DNA of 64,000 nt from Acanthochlamys bracteata (Eukaryota; Streptophyta; Magnoliopsida; Pandanales; Velloziaceae): contig CM034130.1 of NCBI GenBank assembly GCA_019914995.1, forward strand, positions 9,362,001 through 9,426,000. Direction: 5' to 3'. Made by a program: the position numbers and the translations under genes. The notes under the pieces are model-generated. The model was not told the origin of the DNA. It made no database searches and saw only the letters and a list, made by a program, of their open reading frames with translations. Below are positions 1 through 10,155 of the stretch, piece after piece; position 1 is the first letter of the stretch; every line of letters begins with the position of its first letter.

Positions 1-680
1 TGTTTGAAAATTTAAAATTTTCGTTTTGTTTTTGTTGTTCTATGGTCATTATGGTGATTGGATTGTGGAATTATTTGTGGTTTGGCAGATTATTCAAAAC
101 ATACAAAACGAAAAAAAGTTTTTTTGGTTTTTTTTTTAAGAAATGGAAAGTGTTGATCCAACGGACCGGGTGATTTTTTGGTTTTGCTTAAAAGTATTGC
201 TTTTTATTTGTTTTCTCTTAGTTGATCGTTGTGGTAATGCAATTATGAGATTTCCTCAAAATTTTTATCAAATTAATAAAAGACGTTGACTTGAACACTT
301 TCTCTTAAATTTATCTTGATGTATATTGTTGACAGGTATAAGTCTTGAATTTTTATCAAAAAACTGTCTGTGGGTTGATTTTCTCAAATTTTTGGCTTCG
401 TATTTCGAATTCTCCAGTTCGGATTCACAGAATTGTTTATTAGCTGCTTTTGGTATTCTCTACAAACTTCCGTCTTTCTTCTTTTTCCTTTTTGATGTTA
501 TTTTTCTAACAACATGCGTATGATGATTATTAGTACTTTTGTATTTCTTTCTAGTGTTTTTTAAATGTTATTGATTTTGAATAGTTCTTTCCCAATTATT
601 GCTTTTCTTTGTTCTTGGAAGAATTTTGGGTCTGTCTTGATCCTTCAATGACCAATTACTTGGGTTTTTTTTTAAAACAG
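1..680 (+). other. Intron of the Nudix gene, running off the left edge
   Basis: This T-rich stretch ends in a poly-T tract and TTTTAAAACAG acceptor directly before the exon at 681. I find no reading frame that resembles the N-terminal segment of the Nudix family, so the first exon must be outside the window. Small reading frames here (for example 326-523) look fortuitous. Confidence 0.7.
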
Positions 681-1586
681 ATGTATTCCGTATAAATTCA
701 GTATTGACAAGCCGCATAATGATGCAATTGATCAGGCATTGAAGGTTCTTGTCATAAGCTCCCCGAAAGGAAATGGAATGATGTTTCCGAAGGTATTACA
801 TAAATCTCACGCTGTTGCTTCTTTTTCCAGTAGAATGTGTTAAAAATGTTCGAAATCATTCCCCTATGCAATTACTTTTAACTTCGAAAGAGAAATCATG
901 TGCCTGCTACTTGTTGTGCCAATCTACATGAAGATTGTTGCTGTATAGCTTTATGAAATTTCCCTTGAATAATGGAGCAAAAGTGAACCAACCATCGGTC
1001 CCTTCTTTTCTGATACGAATTCTTAGCAAGAAAATCTGAAGTCAATCACTGCAAAAGAAGCGTTCAAATGTAACTTGTGAATGTATCAGGGAGGTTGGGA
1101 AAAAGATGAGACAATGAAGCAAGCTGCTTCAAGAGAGGCATTGGAAGAAGCAGGTGTACAGGGTAAAATCGAAGTTAGTGCGCATCTCTTAACTAAAAAT
1201 GTTCTTGTTCTACATTGAACTTCAACTGTCTTGTAGTCTAAGTTCTTACAGAAGGTATGAATCCTTTTCAGCGTAGACTTGGAAGATGGACATATAAGAG
1301 CAGATCCCATGATGCACTGCATGAAGGGATTATGTTCCCCATGAATGTTACAGATGAACTTGTTCACTGGCCTGAGAAGGAGGTCCGTGACCGGAGATGG
1401 GTAAGTACTTAATTTTCATTTGCTAGAGTTTCATACGAGTAAATTTCGTTGTTTGTGTTGATACGAATTTCTGCCTATGACCAGGTATCTGTAGCGGAAG
1501 TGAGAGAGGAGTGTAAGCATTCATGGATGAAGGAGGCATTGGAGAAACTGGTCAGACGGCTCCAGCACAAACGTAGCTTACTGTAG
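681..1586 (+). CDS. Nudix hydrolase (NUDT17/18/4/21-like), 5' partial
   Basis: Nudix enzymes hydrolyse nucleoside diphosphates linked to another moiety; the substrate here is unknown. Four exons are visible: 681-792, 1090-1173, 1272-1400 and 1485-1586, with consistent phases, giving 141 residues and a TAG stop. Exon 681 opens on the last base of a codon and continues CIPYKFSID, the usual second segment of plant small Nudix proteins, so the first exon lies left of the window and bases 1-680 are intron. Exon 1090 carries the complete Nudix box (GX5EX7REUXEEXGU), starting GGWEKDE and containing REALEEAG, with all metal-binding glutamates. The last exon ends in a basic tail. The subgroup assignment rests on remembered plant family members with the same exon pattern. 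A shadow reading frame on the other strand over the Nudix exon is not a gene. Confidence 0.9.
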
Positions 1587-2101
1587 GGGTTCAAAGGCGA
1601 TAAAATGATTTGTATATAGTTTCAAAGACGAGCAAAACATGGAAGGCAACGTGCTACCTCAGAACCTTGATTTTCTTCTCTTTTTCAAGTGGTTTAGAGC
1701 AAATTAGAAAGTCATGATGATGTAAATGTCAAAGAAATCTGTTACTTTCATCTAACCTAATTAACATTAGTTGTAGAGAGAAAATCTTATTTAGTTCTTG
1801 TGAAATCTCAATTTTTCTGTTCGCAGATTGAAAAGATTTTCATGTTATTCTTGTAAGGATTGTATTGTGAGACCGAAATACTCGTAGCACAACTTCGCAT
1901 AAAAGTGAAATTCGTGTTGCAATTACGGACCAACAATATAATATTTTGCAAAGCTTTGGTTCTTATTTCTCTTTTTGTATTCTCTCAGAGAGATAATTAA
2001 CTCCACTGCTAACTCCTAACCCAAATAACTCTTTATCTGAAAAATGTACATAACATAAACCCACTGAATGTGAACTCTGGCTCGCTGAAACCTTCTCGGC
2101 A
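1587..2101. other. Nudix 3' UTR and J-protein promoter region
   Basis: About 500 bases between the Nudix stop and the next start. The first part is AT-rich, as expected of a 3' UTR. The 2040-2100 part should hold the 5' UTR of the J-protein. No further gene is visible. Confidence 0.5.
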
Positions 2102-5100
2102 ATGCCGAGCATCTTCTCAGCCTGGGCCACCGGACTCCGTCCAACCGCTTCGATTAGTTCTCCTCTGGATCACGGCTATTCGTTCTCATTCAAGCAGCCC
2201 TTGACTTTGCCTTCGTTCAATTCGCAACAGTCTCGCCGGTCGTTTCCTCGACGTAGCAGGAAAAACTCGGCCGTGGCAATAAAAGCAAAAGCGAAGGATT
2301 ACTACGAGACGCTTGGGATCGGAAGGAACGCAACGTTACATGAGATCAAATCTTCTTACCGGAACCTTGCACGCAAGGTGCTCGACGCTTGTTCTCTGTT
2401 AGCTATTGATTATGTTTTGTATGTGCTTTGGCTTTTCTTTGGTCCCCGTTAAGGCTTCGGCTCTTGCAGCTCAGCGTGCAATGTGCTCCATACTGTTCTA
2501 TGTTGCTCTTGATTAGTTCCTCGACCATGTTTGGTGGAACTGTTTATGGATTTTGAAATAAAGTGTTTGGTTATAGGTTTTTGGATTTATAGGATTTCTT
2601 TCACTGTTTATATTTTTATTAGTTGGAAAAAAGGCTTTGAATGACAGCCTTGCCCTCAAGTTGCTTGATGTTACCTTCATATAGCTCTGGATTAGATATG
2701 CAACTAGGATTTGTGAAAGACCTTTATGGATATTGAAAAAATTATTAGCTCTAGATGTTTATTGTTTAAAATTTTATCATGGTTTAGATGATTTTGTTGT
2801 TTTTTCTTTTAGCACCTTAGGTGTTGGCGAAAAAGTTGTATGTCGCACATGATACTAAACCTTGTGGAATTTTTTTCGCAATGAATATTGCCTTTTCTTA
2901 ACTTGTATACATAAAGTATTCTTCTCTTTTTTTGTTTAGTATCATCCAGATATGAACAAGAGTCCTGGGGCGGAAGAAAAGTTTAAACAGATTAGTGCTG
3001 CATATGAGGTACAAGTTCCTTTGATAGTCATTATTTTTATGTTGAGCTTGTTGTGCTCTCATAGTCTCTTTTGCAAGCGAATCGGAGGCCAGATGTCTAT
3101 GAGCTTACTACACATTTAAATCTTTGTCCTAGATGGGATTTTAAAAACCTTTATGTAATCCACACATTATTCATCTCACTAGGAGTCCAGGGCAGCTTAG
3201 TTTGCACCTAGATGACACTAGGCCATTGCTTACTAAAAGTGTTTAAAGAAACTAGTTAAATAAACTTTGATAATGTAATAAGTAAATCTCAATGAATGGC
3301 CCCTCTAACACAAAATTGTCAAAAGACTTATCAGTAAAGCTAAACTTGGCTGTACTTTATTTCTTCTTTAAACTTGCTATAGTATTTATAATCTAATTTG
3401 TTGTTTTCTCCTTTAATATTATTCTTATGAGAAGAGGCTCATAGATCTCAAATCTGCAATTAGATTTTCTGTTACTTTTCCTCTCTTTTGTGTCTCTGTT
3501 GCATTGATCTCTTCTGCTAGGTGTTATCAGATGATGAGAAAAGATCTTTATATGATCGCTTTGGTGAGGCAGGTGCACAAGGAGAATATGGAGAAGCAGG
3601 TGCTGATTCACAAGGGGTAAGAAGAAATTACTTTAATTTGGTTACCTGGCTTAAGTTAGCTTTTATGATTCTTACTTCTTGACCATTGGTTCAACCAAAC
3701 AGTGGTCATGGCTTGGAGTATCACCCTTGTCATTGCCAAGTCACTCTTTTTTTACCTAATATTTGATGAAATTTGCATCTAACAATTTCAGGTTGATCCT
3801 TTTGAAGTTTTTAACGCATTCTTTGGCGAGAGTAATGGATTTTTTAGAGGTGATGTCGATCCTATCAGCTTCAGCAGGAAAAGTAATCGTCGTGGTAGTC
3901 TTGATATCAAGTACTTAAATCACCTTTTTAGCTGCTTCTGACGTGAGAATGATGAATTCTTAACGTGCCTTTACCATATGAAATTAGTACCCCTTTGTGC
4001 TGTCCATTCTGTTATATATTGTTCCAAGAATGTGTCACAGATCATGCGTAACATTTGTATTAAGTTATGGTTAAGGGCAGGTGTTCTGAACACTATCCAC
4101 ACAAATGATTAGACACTAAAAAGCAGCTAGATGAAGTTCACTAGTTAAACAATGAATATGATCCTTTATTAAAGAACTCACAGCCAACTTCTAGATGCTA
4201 CATATTGGTTCTGACTTCTGAATTCATGGACAATCTACATGTTTTTAAATGACTGTTGTGCTCATCCAGCTGTATAGTTTTATTGTTGCATCATCCTCTT
4301 CCTATCTTGTATTGCAGATATGATCTTGGCTTGAGCTTTGAAGAATCCATTTTTGGTGGGCATCGGGAAATTGAAGTTATGCGTTATGAAACTTGTGACT
4401 GCTGTAATGGAACTGGCGGAAAATCTAGCTCTAGCATAAAATCTTGTAGTGAATGTGGAGGGAGGGGTGGTGTGATGAAAACCCAAAAAACGCCTTTTGG
4501 TTTATTGTCTCAGGTAAGCTTTCCATACATGGAAATATAAATGGTCCAATGACTAAATAGACATACGTCATTGGATGGCTTGGTTTTGCTCCTTACACTT
4601 AGAAACCGTTAAATTTAACCTATAGTCCCAAACTGCCCAGTTTATGAGGGTCTATTTAGACTTCCTGCTGAGCGCCATAGCACTGTACAAGGAAGATGAT
4701 GTCATGAGTTTTCTATTGTAATTGTTGGTATTTGGTAAGTCATGTCCAGCTTCATGAACGTAGATGCTAAGCAACAGTATGCACTGCAAGCAGTTAAGTT
4801 AATTAGTAGGTACATCCATTGCTTTAACAGGAAACTTCAAGAACTAAGTACTTGCTGCAATCATCAAAAAGTGATTGCATCCTTTCTGACACAACTTAGT
4901 TCCATTTTCTTCCAAATGGATTGGCTAACATTATAGTTGCACTGATTAGTAGGTATCAACCTGCTGGAAATGTGGTGGAGATGGCAAGATAATTACTGAA
5001 TACTGCAAAAGTTGCAAGGGAGAGGGAAGGCTGCAAAAGAAGAGAAATTTAAGTATAGATGTTCCAGCCGGAGTTGATGATGGATTTACTATTCAAATTT

Positions 5101-7666
5101 CAGGAGAGGGAAATTCTGATACAAAAAGGCAAGCATCTAACCATTTAATAATACCCATCTTAGTTTACTAAGTTATCTTTTATATGAAGGTTAGGGCTTC
5201 TCAGTTATTTTTTGCCTGTCAGGATTTTGTTAAACATTTATTATAGCTCCTCATCATGATGAGGTATATTATTACTGTACTATATAATTTGGTATATCTC
5301 GTGATTCCCTTCTGGGTGAGAGCATGTTCATGGTTTGCACGTGTACAAGTAAATATGATATAAGACATGCAAGTAAATATGATATAATTGAGCAATGCAC
5401 AAACACACAGGCTTGTGGTCACACAATGCACTAGTGATTGATTACATCTTATAGTATCTACAAAATTTCTCTTGATTGTTACTTAATCTGATATTGATGC
5501 ATAGGACACATTTCTTTATTCCAATAAGCATGGTATTATGAGATTAAACTTATTACACATTAAATTTACTGTATCAAAAACATACCCAAGTCAATATACT
5601 AAGACTTCTGATGTTCACTTCCAACCTGGTTACCTTGCAATTCTTCGAAAAACTTCGAATAGAATTTAAAAGGAAATAGAGAAACATAATTTTTTAGGGA
5701 TGTGAAAAAAGATAAGAGTCCGTACCTATTTAATTAATTAGTATGTCATGTGCTGATACTCAGGACCTTCTTCTTCCTGTTTTTATCATCACTAGCCAAA
5801 ACTGGTTATGAGTTTTTACGCTTTAATGCAGGGGCATAGTGGGAGATCTTTATTTGTTCATTCATGTCTATGAGAAACCAGGGTTCCAAAGGAATGGTCT
5901 CACTCTCTACTCAGATGTTAGCATCAATTACACTGATGCCATACTAGGTGCAGTTGTGAAGGTGTGTTGACTTCAGCACATGTCAGCACTTACAAGTATA
6001 ATCTGTTTTCAATTATAAAAGTAATGGGGATTATTTAGTTACTTATTATGTATGTCCGTTTATTTCATTAATTGGGAACAGAATTTTCACTTGTTTTATG
6101 ATTTTATTGCTTATAAAATAAAATGTGCTTTTGTGTGTGTAACTAAGTGTTGAATGGGTCCCTTGAGAAGATTGACCAACATTGTCACCTTTCAAGGATC
6201 TTGGTTACATAGTACCGGTGCTTCCATTAGGTAAACGAACTAGATGAATGACTATATCACACCTCCGCCTTACATTGTCACTGAATTTTTTTTTTTCATG
6301 TAATAATTTCTCTCTATCAAATGTTGTGAGGGGTATTCTTGTACCTGACAGAAGCTGATATCATTATAGGTGGAGACAATTGAAGGATACAAAGATCTTG
6401 TAATCCCTTCTGGAACTCAACCTGGAGACATGTTAAAATTGGCTAATATTGGAGTTCCCAACATTAAAAGACCTTCAATCAGGGGTGACCATTACTTTAC
6501 CGTCAAAGTCGAGATACCTAAACATATAAGGTGTGAGTGTTTTTTCTTGATTAGCAACTTCAAAAGAATCTATGCAAAATGCTATTGTGGCTGCATGTGG
6601 AGCTCTTTTTGTTGACCTTTCTTTTAGGTTTGGTAAACGTTACTCATAAATCCTGTTTGAAGACATAGTTAAGCTTGTCTATGTATCTTTCTCAAGAACT
6701 TACTTTTTAGTTTCTGACAACTTCAAGAAAAGCTATAAAAGTTCTCCTAAAATGTTAGCTATACTTGATGAAATTGGTTTCCCTAACTAAAAGCTTGGAA
6801 TGTTGAATCTTAGAGTATTCATGTTAGTAAATAAGGTCGAACATTCATTTTCATCAAGCTGGTTTATCTTCCTTCCTTGTCCTATTCTTTCAGTGTAAGA
6901 TTTCAGGCAGGTGAATTCGCTAGTCAGGAGTAGTTACCATGTCATACTTAGATGTGTCTTTATATGTTGAGTTTCTATTTCTGAGAATTTAAAGTGGAGA
7001 TTATCAATGAAGTTTACTGTTGAACCATTATAGAAATATTTAGGCATTCTCATGAAAATGCTTAAATATTTATTTGTTATTAAGAACGTCTTCTAGATTT
7101 CAGTGATGAAGAGCGTTTTCTGATTGAAAAGTTGGCATCTCTAAAAGCCTCCCATGGCACACATCCTATACCATCAAAAGGTAATAAGTTCTTTACCTTT
7201 AGGAATCTGGTTGTTGGTTCAACTTTTCACAGCTCTAAGGTTCTTTACAAATTATAGGGAAGCTTGAGGATCATTTTTTCAGGAAGGAAAGGAGAAAGAA
7301 AAACGAGCATGGTCTTCAAAAGGACAAAAAATTCTCTCTCTGGAACTCCTTCCAAAAGTTGTTTGGGTAGTCATGAAATTCTAAGATCGTATAGTCTTCT
7401 ACAATTTATTGGTCTCTCATCATATAGATCACATATTCTGTGTCTGTTTTTATATTTGCAGGAGCAGCACAGCCAGATCAAAATTTGCATCTATTAGCGG
7501 TGCACCGTTAGCACCAAGGAGCTACTATAATGGAGCCAAGTCCTCACTTTTGGTTTCTGTTTTTGGAGCTTTCGTGCTGACATGCATCATATCTTTAGTA
7601 TGTCGCCGAGATACAGGCTCAGTTTCCATACCGTTTAGTTCTACTAAAAGAAACAGATCCAAGTGA
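2102..7666 (+). CDS. Plastid-targeted class I J-protein (DnaJA) with C-terminal membrane helix
   Basis: J-proteins stimulate the ATPase of Hsp70 and deliver clients. Eleven exons: 2102-2377, 2940-3008, 3521-3616, 3792-3910, 4318-4513, 4953-5128, 5832-5961, 6370-6530, 7104-7180, 7258-7366, 7462-7666; total 1614 nt, 537 residues. Residues 1-60 are rich in Ser, Arg and Lys with no acidic cluster, like a plastid transit peptide. The J domain starts at KDYYETLG (about residue 65) with the HPD triad at 94-96. Four CXXCXGXG-type zinc motifs follow from residue 213 ([32 protein letters not shown]), making it class I, then the client-binding beta domains. A hydrophobic helix lies near residues 499-516, followed by Arg-Arg and a polar tail, suggesting membrane anchoring. 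The intron after 5128 uses a GC donor. It resembles Arabidopsis At3g17830 in my memory; localisation is inferred. Confidence 0.9.
5129..5831 (+). other. GC-AG intron in the J-protein gene
   Basis: The donor reads AAAAG|GCAAGC and the acceptor ATGCAG|GGGC. Joining them restores the expected frame (acaaaaAG + G GGC ATA GTG), giving the conserved R-G-x-V-G-D-L motif of the C-terminal domain. No GT donor near 5129 gives this reading. Confidence 0.8.
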
Positions 7667-8315
7667 TGATGAACGGTGTGTTAAAACATACTACACAATC
7701 CTTCTCTTTACTTGAGTTTCCCATTTTTCTGGGCTCTTTCTTTTATTATACTCTGCTTCCTTGGAATTTTGATTCTGGACAAAATATGGAATTCTTCACA
7801 TAAGAGATTCATTTTCGTAAAACCTGAAAAGATACTGAACTCATGTATTAGAACCTGTACAGAGTTTCTGTGTGCTTATATTCTTGTACGACACAGTTTG
7901 ATTAGAGTTCTTTTCACATATGCCTAACAAATGTGTACTTTTCTTAGAGACATTTTCTTTCCCTTTACCTTTTTATATCTTATTGTTATTAATTATATTC
8001 CCGATTCTCTTAAAAAGAAATATGCAAACTTCGATTATGTCTTATGATGATAATAATCTCGTTCTAACTAACGAGAAACGTGTACACATTACAAGAAACC
8101 ACACATTTGTCTTTCCTTCCACGTGCCTTTAGTTTGGCGCTGCCAACTTAATTCTCTCACCTCAACACTTCTGGAATGATTCCAAAAACCATTCTCCTGC
8201 CACGTTCACTCTCTCGTTGTTATATAAACACACAGATAACAGTAACAGCGAAGTATCATGAAAAAGAGAAACTCGAGTTCTTGAGGAAAGGTTTTGATAT
8301 CGTTCCAATTCAAAA
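7667..8315. other. J-protein 3' UTR and BAP31-like promoter
   Basis: T-rich 3' UTR sequence runs to about 8000. The downstream part carries a G-box core (CACGTG, 8120-8125) and a TATA box. The 13-base palindrome TGGAATGATTCCA lies at about 8171-8183, but its spacing does not fit a canonical heat-shock element. Small reading frames here look fortuitous. Confidence 0.5.
8221..8228 (+). promoter_or_regulatory. TATA box of the BAP31-like gene
   Basis: TATATAAA lies 88 bases before the ATG at 8316, a normal TATA-to-start distance for a short plant 5' UTR. A G-box lies about 95 bases further upstream. Confidence 0.6.
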
Positions 8316-8735
8316 ATGGCTCTAGAGTGGATTGTTGTTGGAAGTGTGGCAGCAGCAGAAGCAGCCTTCTTAGTAATCCTAACAGTTCCTGGAGCATGGG
8401 GATTAAGCGCAGGTCTCCGGCGAGCTCTAGTAACAGCTTCACACTCTGCTCTTCGTCCGATGATCGCCGTCGTTCCATTTTGTTTGTTCTTAATGCTAGA
8501 TATTTACTGGAAGTACGAGACGAGACCGAACTGCGGTTCCGGAAAAGATGGTACGATCATTTGTTCACCTGCCGATCACTTGAGATTTCAGAAATCGGAG
8601 CTCAAGAGCCAGCGGAATATGCTGCTCGTTGCGTCGGCGCTTTTGTTGTATTGGTTCTTGTTTGCTGTCACTAGGATGCTTGCTAAAATTGAACTGCTCT
8701 CACAGAGGGTTGAGAAGCTGAAGAATCAGGACTAA
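8316..8735 (+). CDS. BAP31-like endoplasmic reticulum membrane protein
   Basis: Single-exon gene of 139 residues starting MALEWIVVGS. The predicted topology has three membrane segments (about residues 5-27, 45-62 and 102-120) and a short C-terminal coiled coil with a heptad of hydrophobic residues ending KLKNQD. This architecture is that of plant B-cell-receptor-associated-31-like proteins, relatives of yeast Yet proteins, which sit in the ER and help sort membrane cargo. The plant members are shorter than animal BAP31 because they lack the long death-effector-like tail. The reading frame is clean and the start follows a TATA box at a good distance. A frame-shifted overlapping ORF at 8294-8674 is a shadow. 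Specific function in plants is not established from this sequence. Confidence 0.88.
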   Translation: MALEWIVVGSVAAAEAAFLVILTVPGAWGLSAGLRRALVTASHSALRPMIAVVPFCLFLMLDIYWKYETRPNCGSGKDGTIICSPADHLRFQKSELKSQRNMLLVASALLLYWFLFAVTRMLAKIELLSQRVEKLKNQD

Positions 8736-9457
8736 AGAGTGGTGGTTAATTGTTGTACTTGTGTAATAAGTTGGTAATATTTCTTTCCTTAATTCTGTAC
8801 TCTCTTTTTGTGTGTGGGTTTTGGGTGAGAGGTGTTATGTGGTTATAATACGAAGGATTTTTGTAGAAGATGCAAGAAATCTTTCAAATAGTTCATATTG
8901 ATTTAGATAATGACACGTTTATAATTATTTCTATTTTTGATTAAGGCCTCCTTGGTCGCATATACCATAAACTAAATGTATAAACAGCATGAATATTCAA
9001 TATTAGTATATGTGTACATTGTGAATAAAGTTTGCCGGTGTAGTGTGGACATCCATTGGAATCGCATCTTGGATATTAAATATTTAATCAAAATGCAAGA
9101 TATAAGTGGTAAAAATTTATGTTTTGCTTGAATGTGGTGTTGGCTCCAGTTATCTTTTACGAATTTTATTTTTGCTCAATATATGTGGTCAAACTTGTTA
9201 AATGCCAGCGAAAAGCAAGTAAATGAATCTTTGACTTGTACGTTATTTGTTAACTTTTTGTAACCTTGTGTGGAATCTGTCCACCGTGCCAAGCCAAAAA
9301 TAGAAAAGAACTGTGTAAAAATTTGGCATGCAATTTTTTCGTACTCATTAAATTGAGGAATATAACTTCCCTCTATAAATATATTTACATTGTTATTCTC
9401 ACGAACAAACTTATCGAATATTTCTTCACTTAAATTGATATCTACAAATCAAGACAG
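8736..9457. other. Intergenic region before the CLE-like gene
   Basis: AT-rich sequence with the 3' UTR of the BAP31-like gene at the left and the promoter of the small peptide gene at the right. No other reading frame of interest is seen. Confidence 0.5.
9374..9381 (+). promoter_or_regulatory. TATA box of the CLE-like peptide gene
   Basis: TATAAATA lies 84 bases upstream of the ATG at 9458, which supports that ATG as the start of a real transcript with a 5' UTR of about 50 bases. Confidence 0.6.
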
Positions 9458-10155
9458 ATGTTGAAGGCACAGTCTTCCCTTTTCTTTCTTATTATTTTGG
9501 TCACCCTATCACTTGCGATCTCTAACGTAGCCGAAGGTCAGTCAGGTACTATGAGAAGAACAATCTTTTTAAAGTTTTTTACAAATTCATAGAGATGTAA
9601 TGTACCTATAATTTGTGCAAATATTTTTAATTTTGCAGTAAATCATCATGATAGTCGTCGGTTACTCAACGTCCCCTATGCAGAGGTAAACAACTATATA
9701 TATTATTCATGATTATTTTTTATTTTGGGAAATTTTTTTCCTTGTGATTTCTGATCTTAAGATGATTTTTATGTTTAAGATTACATGTGCATTTTTTGCC
9801 GTTATTTTCATAAACAGGGATTGAGCTCTATCGGATCGGAGTTAAGGACGGTCCCAAGTGGTCCTAACCCGATGCAGAGTTGGTTCAGCCCTCCGCCTCC
9901 AGTCCGCAATTTTGAAAAAAATATACCGAAGGTTAATTTGATACAATAGCTATATTACGATTTTTTTTTTTTTTTGCTACTCTCTCATAAGCTAACTTTT
10001 TATTTATTCCCAAAATTTGTGTATTTATTTTGAGATAATTTGATAATCAGAAACTGAGTCCGACCGGATCTGAGTTAAGGACGGTCCCAAGTGGTCCTAA
10101 CCCGATGCGGAGTTGGTTCAGCCCGCCGCCTCCAGCCCGTCCATCGATCAATTAA
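9458..10155 (+). CDS. Secreted CLE-like prepropeptide with two tandem CLE motifs
   Basis: Four short exons (9458-9545, 9639-9685, 9818-9931, 10051-10155; 354 nt) give a 117-residue protein. Residues 1-27 form a clear signal peptide (hydrophobic core LFFLIILVTLSLA, likely cleavage near AEG). A basic spacer RRLL follows. Exons 3 and 4 each encode G-S-E-L then RTVPSGPNPM, then Q-S or R-S, then WFSPPPP. The first nine motif residues match the CLE peptide consensus and differ from CLV3 only by N for D at position 8, but positions 10-12 (M, Q/R, S) replace the usual L-H-N/H, and a WFSPPPP extension follows. The two exons share a 70-bp unit with three differences, two of them silent. CLE peptides are extracellular ligands of LRR receptor kinases. 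The exons are individually too short for a normal ORF scan. Assignment to CLE is by motif; a distinct peptide family is possible. Confidence 0.78.
9833..9902 (+). repeat. 70-bp exon repeat, copy 1
   Basis: Encodes GSELRTVPSGPNPMQSWFSP and following prolines. It differs from copy 2 at three bases: TCG/TCT (silent), CAG/CGG (Gln/Arg) and CCT/CCG (silent). Confidence 0.95.
10066..10135 (+). repeat. 70-bp exon repeat, copy 2
   Basis: Lies 233 bases downstream of copy 1 in the next exon. The flanking exon and intron sequences are unlike those around copy 1, so similarity is confined to the coding unit. Confidence 0.95.

Noticed and set aside
8171-8183. TGGAATGATTCCA palindrome as a heat-shock element
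   Set aside because: The GAA and TTC blocks are three bases apart instead of two, and there is no third block in register.
8294-8674. 126-codon reading frame overlapping the BAP31-like gene
   Set aside because: It is a frame-shifted shadow of 8316-8735; only the latter has coherent membrane helices and a family match.
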